Shown here: positions 33,190 to 39,968 of the stretch, piece by piece
Numbering within the stretch: position 1 is the stretch's first letter
Layout of the letters: every line of letters begins with the position of its first letter
NCBI GenBank assembly: GCA_964384255.1
Contig: CAYLKH010000012.1
Span: forward strand, 1-39,968
Reading direction: 5' to 3'
DNA from: SIG469 sp964384255
GTDB lineage: Bacteria > Bacillota > Clostridia > Oscillospirales > Oscillospiraceae
Length of the DNA: 39,968 nt
The notes under the pieces: model-generated
Told to the model about the DNA's origin: nothing
The model's database searches: none
What the model saw: the letters and a program-made list of their open reading frames with translations, nothing else
Made by a program: the position numbers and the translations under genes

Positions 33190-33433
33190 TAAAAAACAAC
33201 AACAACGCTGCCCCGGGAAGACCAAGAATCCCGGTTATGGCGGCAGCTGGAAGGGTAGGCTCTATCCATATGCCTGTATAGACCGACAAAACGTCTATGA
33301 TGAAAATAAGCCCGAGTCCACAGGCTGTGTTGAGCAGCAGCTTGAAGATCAGCTTGATGGGCAGAGAGATTATTTTGAGCAGCAGAATTACTATCAGCGC
33401 TGCACATATGAAATAGAAAACGTCCTGGAACAT
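33182..33433 (-). CDS. bofA: BofA-family (pro-sigma-K processing inhibitor-like) membrane protein
   Basis: The 83-residue protein is mostly hydrophobic, with two to three helices, and has the BofA-type segments KLIFKLLLNTACGLGLIF and ITGILGLPGAALLL. In Bacillus BofA holds the SpoIVFB protease inactive until the mother cell receives the forespore signal. GGGAGG precedes the ATG. Unusually, the last two codons and the stop (AAG GGT TAG) fall in the heptamer repeat of the adjacent element, so the C-terminus may have been remodelled by insertion. It is not next to recR/dnaX here. Confidence 0.85.
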   Translation of the reverse strand: MFQDVFYFICAALIVILLLKIISLPIKLIFKLLLNTACGLGLIFIIDVLSVYTGIWIEPTLPAAAITGILGLPGAALLLFFKG

Positions 33434-33459
33434 GGCATATCCTCCCGCTGTGGTTCTAC

Positions 33460-33526
33460 ATTATAATATATCCGCTGTAAAAAGGCAAATATTCCGGCAA
33501 GATGAAATCCCTGCCGGAATATTTGC
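33460..33526 (-). promoter_or_regulatory. bofA promoter overlapping a 15-bp hairpin
   Basis: On the minus strand TTGCCT (33488-33483), 17 bp, TATAAT (33465-33460). Just upstream and overlapping the -35 is a perfect 15-bp stem (33526-33512 with 33499-33485), followed on the minus strand by CTTTTT. The hairpin looks like a terminator, but no minus-strand gene lies before it. Confidence 0.55.
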
Positions 33527-33545
33527 GCCGTGAAAAGAGCCGAGC

Positions 33546-33574
33546 TTGACGTGATGTTTGGGAAGTATTATAAT
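33546..33574 (+). promoter_or_regulatory. Promoter of the SDR gene
   Basis: TTGACG (33546-33551), 17 bp, perfect TATAAT (33569-33574). Confidence 0.85.
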
Positions 33575-33640
33575 GTTTTCACACTTGAAACACAATGTTG
33601 ACCGGTTCAGCGCGTCAACGATCATTGGGAGGGAAAGGAT

Positions 33641-34459
33641 ATGTTCAAAGACAAAAACTGTATCGTGACCGGAGCCGCCAGCGGTATTGGCCTTGGTCTG
33701 ACCAAAGGACTGTTGGCTCAGGGAGCATCGGTGTGGATGGCTGATGTCAACGAAGACGGATTAAAAGAAAAAGCCGATGAACTGGCAGAGCAGTACCCGG
33801 GACGGGTACACTATCGCGTGCTTAATGTGACCGACAACGTGGCTTTTGCCGATCTGGCGGCAGAGGTCGCTGCTGATGGTCCTGTTGGATTTCTGGCCAA
33901 CAACGCCGGTGTGGCCTGCGCCGGGATCTTCACCCAGCTGGAGGAATCGGATATTCGCAGAGTGATCGACGTTAATGTTATGGGCGTTATCCACGGCTGC
34001 CAGGCTGTTTTGCCATACATGGTTCGTGATGGCGGCGGTCACATCCTTAATCTCGGATCCATAGCGTCCTTTACTCCCCTGGCCTGGAGACCGATTTACA
34101 ACGCCAGCAAATACGCGGTATTGGGCCTGACCACCTGCCTGAGGGAAGAGCTTAACTGGATGGAATGTGGAGTTATGCTCCACACTGCCTGCCCCTCCAC
34201 AGTAGATACCAACATATTTGGCGGCTTTACTCCCGCCGGTGGCATCACTCCCGACGATGCTGCCCGTGAGATACTTGAAGGCATCCAAAGAGGGGACGAG
34301 GTGATCCCGGTCACTGACCACGCCCGGTTCCTTTGGGACAGCTATAACAACGACAAAACGGCCTTTAACGAAGAGGTGGCTTCCATCACAAAATCCTATA
34401 AGCCCCTGCTGCTCCAGCCTGAACACGTCAGGAACATAATGATAAATAAATGCAGATAA
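33641..34459 (+). CDS. Short-chain dehydrogenase/reductase
   Basis: The 272-residue protein is a classical SDR: TGAASGIG cofactor motif (10-17), Asp in WMADVNEDG that favours NAD(H), NNAG (87-90), catalytic Ser140, and Y153-N-A-S-K157. SDRs oxidise or reduce alcohols and ketones; substrate cannot be deduced. AGGGAAAGGA precedes the ATG. The gene converges on two adenylate-forming ligase genes. If the three genes act together, the SDR could reduce or oxidise a product of an activated acid, but that is only suggested by position. Confidence 0.92.
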   Translation: MFKDKNCIVTGAASGIGLGLTKGLLAQGASVWMADVNEDGLKEKADELAEQYPGRVHYRVLNVTDNVAFADLAAEVAADGPVGFLANNAGVACAGIFTQLEESDIRRVIDVNVMGVIHGCQAVLPYMVRDGGGHILNLGSIASFTPLAWRPIYNASKYAVLGLTTCLREELNWMECGVMLHTACPSTVDTNIFGGFTPAGGITPDDAAREILEGIQRGDEVIPVTDHARFLWDSYNNDKTAFNEEVASITKSYKPLLLQPEHVRNIMINKCR

Positions 34460-34464
34460 CAGCA

Positions 34465-34498
34465 ACGGCGCTGAGAGAATAAGAACTCTCGGCGCCGT
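34465..34498. terminator. Hairpin between convergent SDR and ligase genes
   Basis: A 13-bp stem ACGGCGCTGAGAG / CTCTCGGCGCCGT with one G-T pair is followed on the plus strand by GGATTTTAT. It probably terminates the SDR transcript and may serve the ligase side. Confidence 0.7.
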
Positions 34499-34503
34499 GG
34501 ATT

Positions 34504-36060
34504 TTATCTGATACCGGTACCAAAGTATTTTTCTTTAAGAGACATCCGGTCCAGCTTACCCGACGAGGTGCGGGGCAGCTCATCCAGATGGATGTAAACG
34601 TTGGGCATCATGTATCGTTCGAGCTTTTTGCCAAGCGAAGCCTTAAGCTCCTTTTCGCTAAGGGGACCGACCCAGAAGCAATATAGCAGGTCTTCTCCTT
34701 CACTGTGCAGCACGCACCCGTTTTGCCAGCCCTCAACTCCCAGCAGGGCGGTGTTGACCTCGCCAACGTCCATGCGGAAACCACGATGCTTGATCTGGGT
34801 GTCTCTTCGGCCGATGACTATAAGGTCACCGTCTTCATTGAAGTATCCCCAGTCGCCGGATTTGAAGTAGATGCTGGTCCAGCCCTCACCCAGGGGATCG
34901 CGGATGAACTTTTCCCCAGTAAGCTGAGTGTTGTTGTAGTATCCGGAGCTTATCCATGGAGCGGTGACATAAATATCGCCGGTTTCGCCGGGCTGAGCCT
35001 CGGCCCCGTTTTCGTTGATAAGCAGGATGCGGACGGTACGCAGCGGAACACCGGAGGGTACGATCTGCCCGGCCCGAAAATCGTCTTTGCCGGGAACGCC
35101 AAATTCGTAAAGAGAAATGTAAGGTGCCTCGGTAGAACCATAAAAGTTCCAGCACCGGGCGTTGGAGCAGGCTTCGACCCAAACCTTCATTTTGTCTGAC
35201 GGGACCACTTCGCCAATGAGGTAAACTCCTTGCAGATAGGGCAGGCAGCCGGGATAAAGTATTCCGGCGTCAGCGATATAAATGTAGTTGAGGGGGGTCA
35301 TGAGGATGACGGTTATTTTCTTTTCGTTCATAAACCGCAGGAAGGCATCTGGGAAAAGAAACATTTCGTTGGGGATGATGACAACGGTGTTGCCGCAGTT
35401 GATAGGCAGCCAAAGGTCGTGGATGGCATTGACATAGAAAAACGGAGCCTGGTTGCCGCATATTGTGTCGTCATTTTGAACATTGGTAAAGGTCATTACA
35501 CGCTCAGTGTATGAAATGATACTCCAATGGGTGTGGACAACGCCTTTGGGTATGCCGGTGGAGCCGCTGGTATAATAAATTACGATGGGGTCGGTCAGGC
35601 CGATGGTTTCCCGGATAGCGTAAATGCGATCTTCGTCGACAGGGGTGTCGGCAATATCGTCGTAATAGTAAATCGGACAGGAAATCCGGCCGGACAGGCC
35701 CTCAACAGCTTTTTTGGCGCTGTTGTCAACTACAAGGCAGGCAGGGGACAGGGTTTCAAAAACCTTTAAAAGACGCTCTGCCGGCATGGCGGGATCCAGA
35801 GGGGCGGAAATACCGCCTGCCTGAACGGCGCCGATAATAGCGGTTACGGCCCAAACGTCCCGGGCCATAAGTATTGCCACAGGCTGACGGGGCCTTATCA
35901 CCCTTTGCAAAAAGGTGCCGACAGCCATTGATCTCAGCCGTAGCTGGGAAAAGGTTAGGGTGTATGTTTCGCTTATAAACGCTGCCTTGTCCGGTACACG
36001 GGCAGCGGTATCGTCAAGAAGGTCGAGATAATTTCCGGGGATGCGGGTCGAGGGAACCAT
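34504..36060 (-). CDS. Stand-alone adenylate-forming ligase (downstream copy)
   Basis: The 518-residue protein is a member of the AMP-forming synthetase/NRPS adenylation family: IYYTSGSTGIPKG (161-173), YGSTEAPY (307-314), GDWGYF, and the C-terminal ELPRTSSGKLDR with the catalytic Lys. It activates a carboxylic or amino acid as an acyl-adenylate. It carries no carrier-protein or condensation domain. The start is ATG 36060 with GGAGGC 8 nt upstream, giving MVPSTRIPGNYL, which matches its paralogue; the frame is open for 23 more codons upstream. It aligns without gaps over at least 300 residues with the neighbouring gene. The substrate is unknown; DltA-like or acyl-acid specificity is possible. 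Confidence 0.88.
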   Translation of the reverse strand: MVPSTRIPGNYLDLLDDTAARVPDKAAFISETYTLTFSQLRLRSMAVGTFLQRVIRPRQPVAILMARDVWAVTAIIGAVQAGGISAPLDPAMPAERLLKVFETLSPACLVVDNSAKKAVEGLSGRISCPIYYYDDIADTPVDEDRIYAIRETIGLTDPIVIYYTSGSTGIPKGVVHTHWSIISYTERVMTFTNVQNDDTICGNQAPFFYVNAIHDLWLPINCGNTVVIIPNEMFLFPDAFLRFMNEKKITVILMTPLNYIYIADAGILYPGCLPYLQGVYLIGEVVPSDKMKVWVEACSNARCWNFYGSTEAPYISLYEFGVPGKDDFRAGQIVPSGVPLRTVRILLINENGAEAQPGETGDIYVTAPWISSGYYNNTQLTGEKFIRDPLGEGWTSIYFKSGDWGYFNEDGDLIVIGRRDTQIKHRGFRMDVGEVNTALLGVEGWQNGCVLHSEGEDLLYCFWVGPLSEKELKASLGKKLERYMMPNVYIHLDELPRTSSGKLDRMSLKEKYFGTGIR

Positions 36061-36115
36061 AGCAAAGCCTCCAAGCGGTTTGGCGGGTTCAGAGTTCAGG
36101 GCCACTGCTCCGGGG

Positions 36116-37657
36116 TCATCCCCTGCCAAAGTATTTTTCCTTTAATGTTATGCGGTCAAGCTTGCCTGATGAGGTTCGGGGAAGCTCATCCAGATGAATA
36201 TAAACGTTGGGCATCATATATTTTTCGATTTTTGACTGGAGGGCGACCTTAATGTCGGCCTCGGACAGGGGGCCTGTCCAGAAGCAGTAGATAAGGTCTT
36301 CGCTTTCGCTATGCAGTACACAGCCATTTTGCCAGCCTTCGATACCTATCAGGGCGGTGTTGACCTCGCCAATGTCCATGCGATAGCCGCGATGCTTGAT
36401 CTGGGTGTCCTTCCGGCCACGGATGACCAGACGATCCTCATCGTCAAACCAGCCGAGGTCGCCGGTTTTGAAGAATATGGTGTCGACACCTTCACCCAGA
36501 GGATCGCGGATATAGCAGGCCTGAGTCAGCTCGCTGTTGCGATAATATCCGGCGGTACGCCAGGGAGAAGTGGCGTAGACATCGCCCACGACGCCCTGAG
36601 GAGTGCAGTCGCCGTTTTCGTCCAGAATAAGTACCCGGGAGTCCCGGATGGTGTGGCCTACCGGAACCAGTTCGCCGGACTTAAGCTCGTCGGGATGGAA
36701 GCAATACTGAGCGGTGTAGGGGAATTCGGTCGCTCCATATATGTTCCAGCACGAGGCGTTGCAGCAGGCCTCGGCCCATAGCTTCATTTTGTCCACCGGA
36801 ACGACCTCGCCGCTCATGTAGACGCTCTTGACATCGGGCATACAGCCGGGAGTAAGGACTCCGGCATCGGCGATATAGATATAATTCATGGGGGTCATGA
36901 TCATGGTGGATATTTTGAATTCGTTAACGTAGTTAACAAAGGCTTCGGGGAAAAGGAAAATCCTGTTGGGGATTATGCGAACGGTGTATCCGCAGGCGAT
37001 GGCGAGCCAGAGGTCGTTAATGGCGTTGGCATAGAAAAACGGAGCCTGGTTGCCACAGATGCAGTCTTCGTTAACAATGTCAACATAGTCCATGGCGCGG
37101 TCGGCATAGTTCAAAACGCCTCGATGAGTATAAACAGCTCCCTTGGGTATGCCGGTGGAGCCGCTGGTATAATAGATCTTGATGGGGTCGGTCAGGCCGA
37201 TAATGTCCCTGATGGCGTAGACACCGGCTTCGTCGATCGCGGTGTTGCAGATATCGCTGAAATAAACCACGGGGCAGGAGATATGACCCTTAAGGCCCTC
37301 AACAGTGCTGTCGGCGCTGTGGTCAATAATGATGCAGGCGGGGGCGAGGGTTTCGAATACTTTCAGCATACGCTCAGCAGGCATGGCTGGGTCCAGAGGA
37401 GCGGCGATGCCGCCGGCCTGAACAGCGCCCAAAATACCGGAAACCGCCCAAACATCTCTTTCCATAAGAATGGCGACGGGCTGGCGGGGTTTGATAATGC
37501 CCAACAGGTACGAGCCTACTCGCATGGAGCTTTCCCTGAGCTGGGAAAAGGTCAAAGAAGCGGTTTCGCTGATATATGCGATTTTGTTGGGGAGCCGAGC
37601 GGCGGTGGAGTCGAGCCGCTCCAAATAGTTGCTGGCCATTCGAGTTACAGGAACCAT
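36116..37657 (-). CDS. Stand-alone adenylate-forming ligase (upstream copy)
   Basis: The 513-residue protein is the tandem paralogue of the preceding entry. It has the same core motifs at the same positions: IYYTSGSTGIPKG (161-173), YGATEFPYT in place of YGSTEAPY, GDLGWF, and ELPRTSSGKLDR near the end. The pocket-forming residues just after the GATE motif differ (EFPYTAQYCF against EAPYISLYEF), so the two may activate different acids. GAGGAGG precedes the ATG. The genes are 55 bp apart and share the promoter upstream of this one. Confidence 0.88.
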   Translation of the reverse strand: MVPVTRMASNYLERLDSTAARLPNKIAYISETASLTFSQLRESSMRVGSYLLGIIKPRQPVAILMERDVWAVSGILGAVQAGGIAAPLDPAMPAERMLKVFETLAPACIIIDHSADSTVEGLKGHISCPVVYFSDICNTAIDEAGVYAIRDIIGLTDPIKIYYTSGSTGIPKGAVYTHRGVLNYADRAMDYVDIVNEDCICGNQAPFFYANAINDLWLAIACGYTVRIIPNRIFLFPEAFVNYVNEFKISTMIMTPMNYIYIADAGVLTPGCMPDVKSVYMSGEVVPVDKMKLWAEACCNASCWNIYGATEFPYTAQYCFHPDELKSGELVPVGHTIRDSRVLILDENGDCTPQGVVGDVYATSPWRTAGYYRNSELTQACYIRDPLGEGVDTIFFKTGDLGWFDDEDRLVIRGRKDTQIKHRGYRMDIGEVNTALIGIEGWQNGCVLHSESEDLIYCFWTGPLSEADIKVALQSKIEKYMMPNVYIHLDELPRTSSGKLDRITLKEKYFGRG

Positions 37658-37693
37658 AACGAATCCTCCTCAGTTTTGTTAATTATTGAAAAC

Positions 37694-37723
37694 ATTATAT
37701 CACATTTGTTGGGGGTTAAGCAA
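37694..37723 (-). promoter_or_regulatory. Putative promoter of the ligase pair
   Basis: On the minus strand TTGCTT (37723-37718), 18 bp and a perfect TATAAT (37699-37694). Confidence 0.5.
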
Positions 37724-37739
37724 GGTTTTGTCAATGGAC

Positions 37740-38001
37740 AACAGTGAATCGAAAACAGGCAGAAATTACCTGAATCATAACGGATCGGCTGCTAATACTA
37801 AGATCGGACACAGAAACAGGTTCCCAAGACCGGTGCCCATAAGGGCAGAGCATTATAAGCGTTGCCCATAAGAGCCGATAGCATCGGTGTCGAAAAGGGC
37901 GAAAGGTCCGGGGACGCATAGAAAACCGCAATCAATTTTGCGAAATATGCCGAAAATTCTGTGTCAAGAGCGTCTCACAATAAAGTGGCAGATGCGGCGA
38001 A
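37740..38001. other. Intergenic region with hairpins, possible small RNA
   Basis: No protein gene is supported. It contains a self-complementary TGCCCATAAGGGCA (37834-37847), a second copy of its first ten bases (37863-37872), the hairpin CCGAT-AGC-ATCGG (37875-37887), and a terminator at its right end. No clear promoter was found. A plus-strand small RNA or a long 5' leader is possible. Confidence 0.3.
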
Positions 38002-38036
38002 AGACCGGATATACCGTATGGTGTAACCGGTCTTTT
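38002..38036 (+). terminator. Terminator-like hairpin upstream of the topoisomerase promoter
   Basis: AGACCGG pairs with CCGGTCT and an inner TATACC with GGTGTA, followed by TTTT. It lies 8 bp before the -35 of the next gene, so it ends a transcript coming from the intergenic region and does not attenuate the topoisomerase gene. Confidence 0.7.
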
Positions 38037-38043
38037 GCCGTAC

Positions 38044-38072
38044 TTGACAGAAAAAACACAAACGGTTATACT
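38044..38072 (+). promoter_or_regulatory. Promoter of the topoisomerase gene
   Basis: A perfect TTGACA (38044-38049), 17 bp, TATACT (38067-38072). Confidence 0.85.
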
Positions 38073-38144
38073 TACCATGTAAATTGGGGTCATATGCCTA
38101 TTTCCCCACAAAATGTTGTGTTTCCACAAGAGAGGAATTGTTAA

Positions 38145-39968
38145 ATGAGCGCGTCTAAACGCACCAACTATGATAACGAAAGCATATCCGCGCTGAAAGG
38201 GGCTGACCGGGTCAGGAAGCGCCCTGCGGTCATTTTCGGCTCAGACGGCCTGGAGGGCTGCCAGCACGCGGTGTTTGAAATACTGTCCAATGCTATCGAT
38301 GAAGCCAGAGAAGGATATGGCTCCGAAATAATCGTAACTCGATATCTGGACAGATCCATCGAAATAGAAGACTTCGGTCGGGGATGCCCGGTGGATTACA
38401 ACAAGGCCGAAGGACGATATAACTGGGAGCTGGTGTTCTGCGAGCTTTATGCCGGCGGTAAGTATGCCAATGACGAGGGCGAAAGCTATGAGTTTTCTCT
38501 GGGCCTTAACGGCCTCGGCTCCTGCGCGACTCAGTATTCCTCAGAATACTTTGACGCAACCATTCGCCGGGACGGGAAAAAATATACCCTTCATTTTGAA
38601 CACGGTGAAAATGTTGGCGGCCTTAAGGACGAACCCGCTGACAGGAAGAAAACCGGATCCTGCTTCCACTGGAAGCCGGATATTCAGGTTTTTACCGATA
38701 TCGACATTCCCCTTGAGTACTATAACGATGTTCTTCGACGTCAGGCGGTGGCCAACGCAGGACTTACCTTCAAGCTGCGTAACGAAACCATCCCCGGCAG
38801 GTTTGAAACCTCTGTCTTCAAATATGAGAACGGTATTGTAGACTATGTCAACGAAATGGCCGGGCTGGATGCCATGACATCGACCCAATTCTGGGAATCC
38901 GAACGCCGGGGGCGTGACCGGGAAGACAAGCCGGAATATAAGGTCCGCCTGTCTGCGGCCTGCTGCTTTTCCCGGACGGTAAACTGCATTGAGTATTACC
39001 ACAACTCGTCGTGGCTGGAATATGGCGGCGCTCCGGAAAAGGCAGTCAGAAACGCTTTTGTTTACGCTATTGACGCATATATCAAGCAGGTGGGAAAATA
39101 TAACAAAAACGAAAGCAAAATAACCTTTGCCGACGTGGCTGATTGCCTGATCCTGGTCACCAACTGCTTTTCTACAAAGACGTCATATGAAAACCAGACC
39201 AAGAAGGCTATCAACAATAAGTTCATTCAGGAAGCCATGACGGATTTCCTGAAAAGTCAGCTCCAGGTATACTTTATCGAGAACAAGGCCGAAGCCGACA
39301 AGATAGCCGATCAGGTCCTGGTCAACAAACGCTCCCGGGAAAGCGCCGAAAAGCAGAGGCTGAACATTAAGAAAAAGCTTTCCGGCGGCCTCGATATGGC
39401 TAACCGGGTGGAAAAATTCGTTGACTGCCGCAGTAAAGACGTTACCAAACGGGAAATCTATATTGTAGAGGGCGACTCGGCTCTGGGTTCTGTCAAACTG
39501 AGCCGGGATTCGGAATTCCAGGGGATAATGCCCGTCCGCGGCAAGATACTCAACTGCCTTAAGGCTGACTACGATCGGATATTCAAATCCGAAATAATTA
39601 CCGACCTTATCCGCGTATTGGGCTGCGGAGTAGAGTTGGGCGGAAAGAAAACCAAAGAGCTTTCCACCTTCAACATAGACGACCTTCGCTGGAGCAAGGT
39701 GGTCATATGCACCGATGCTGACGAGGATGGTTATCAGATACGTACCCTGATACTGACCATGCTTTATCGGCTGGTTCCCAGCCTTATCGAAAAAGGATAT
39801 GTTTACATCGCCGAAACGCCTCTTTTTGAGATAAACTGCAAGGATAAGACCTGGTTTGCCTATAACGATTCTGAAAAAGATGCTATCCTTTCCGGGCTTG
39901 AGGGCAAAAAAGTTACGGTATCCCGGTCAAAGGGCCTTGGCGAAAACGATCCGGAAATGATGTGGATG
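38145..39968 (+). CDS. Type IIA topoisomerase B subunit, GyrB/ParE-like and divergent (partial)
   Basis: The frame is open from ATG 38145 to the window edge (608 codons), so the 3' end is missing. AGAGGA lies about 8 nt upstream. The N-terminus is a GHKL ATPase domain: EILSNAIDEA (ATP/Mg site), DFGRGCPVD, and GLNGLGSCAT near the lid. The TOPRIM domain has EGDSALGSVK (from 442) and DADEDGYQIRTL (from 524), and the end reads SKGLGENDPEMMW, as in ParE/GyrB. It differs from standard GyrB, which has EGDSAGG and DADVDG. ParE-like annotation is probable, with a ParC/GyrA-like partner expected just downstream. Confidence 0.88.
   Translation, partial: MSASKRTNYDNESISALKGADRVRKRPAVIFGSDGLEGCQHAVFEILSNAIDEAREGYGSEIIVTRYLDRSIEIEDFGRGCPVDYNKAEGRYNWELVFCELYAGGKYANDEGESYEFSLGLNGLGSCATQYSSEYFDATIRRDGKKYTLHFEHGENVGGLKDEPADRKKTGSCFHWKPDIQVFTDIDIPLEYYNDVLRRQAVANAGLTFKLRNETIPGRFETSVFKYENGIVDYVNEMAGLDAMTSTQFWESERRGRDREDKPEYKVRLSAACCFSRTVNCIEYYHNSSWLEYGGAPEKAVRNAFVYAIDAYIKQVGKYNKNESKITFADVADCLILVTNCFSTKTSYENQTKKAINNKFIQEAMTDFLKSQLQVYFIENKAEADKIADQVLVNKRSRESAEKQRLNIKKKLSGGLDMANRVEKFVDCRSKDVTKREIYIVEGDSALGSVKLSRDSEFQGIMPVRGKILNCLKADYDRIFKSEIITDLIRVLGCGVELGGKKTKELSTFNIDDLRWSKVVICTDADEDGYQIRTLILTMLYRLVPSLIEKGYVYIAETPLFEINCKDKTWFAYNDSEKDAILSGLEGKKVTVSRSKGLGENDPEMMWM

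Noticed and set aside
37895..37925. GAAAGG...GGGGACGCA similar to part of a c-di-GMP-I riboswitch
   Set aside because: The 5' GGCAAACC element and the 3' closing stem are missing, and it lies before a terminator and separate promoter, not in a leader.

Overview
The window looks like chromosomal DNA of a spore-forming member of the Clostridia, most likely an Oscillospirales/Ruminococcaceae-type anaerobe. The evidence is a germination protease gene (gpr), a BofA-family gene, a Firmicutes-style infC-rpmI-rplT operon, strong AGGAGG ribosome binding sites and TTGACA-17-TATAAT promoters, moderate GC content, and many lipoproteins. No rRNA, tRNA, CRISPR array, transposase or prophage was seen. Assignment below the class level is inference.

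Layout. 1-405: dispersed inverted repeat, strong promoter and structured infC leader. 406-1604: infC (AUC start), rpmI, rplT and a terminator. 1627-4746: RluA-type pseudouridine synthase, a DUF2334 lipoprotein and a C-terminally anchored exported protein. 5056-7952: LysR regulator, convergent YihY/BrkB membrane protein, and two tandem MarR regulators. 8103-11181: pheB-like ACT protein, homoserine dehydrogenase and aspartate kinase, a likely aspartate-family amino acid operon. 11310-16266: ftsH on the minus strand; then rlmB and a gene for a P-type-ATPase-like membrane protein that has lost its catalytic motifs. 16409-21720 (minus): malic enzyme, recG, a C_GCAxxG_C_C protein and gpmI. 21873-23313: rpsT (minus) divergent from gpr (plus). 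23715-29294 (minus): an enoate-reductase-like flavoenzyme followed by two large solute-binding lipoproteins with no permease. 29593-30946: a small accessory module with a divergent XRE regulator, a 47-residue Cys-rich protein, an unknown 202-residue protein and a 30-residue peptide. 31156-32013 (minus): rplM-rpsI with an L13-type leader. 32251-33433: TtcA-like protein, a nested inverted-repeat element, and bofA. 33641-37657: an SDR oxidoreductase converging on two tandem adenylate-forming ligases. 38145-end: a divergent type IIA topoisomerase B subunit, cut by the window edge.

Most of the window is core housekeeping. The parts least explained by known families are: the catalytically dead P-type-ATPase-like protein behind rlmB; the XRE/Cys-rich/small-peptide module at 29.5-30.9 kb with repeated TGTC(C)AACGA sites around its promoter; the inverted-repeat element that supplies the end of bofA; the SDR plus twin adenylating enzymes; and the flavoenzyme with two orphan binding proteins.
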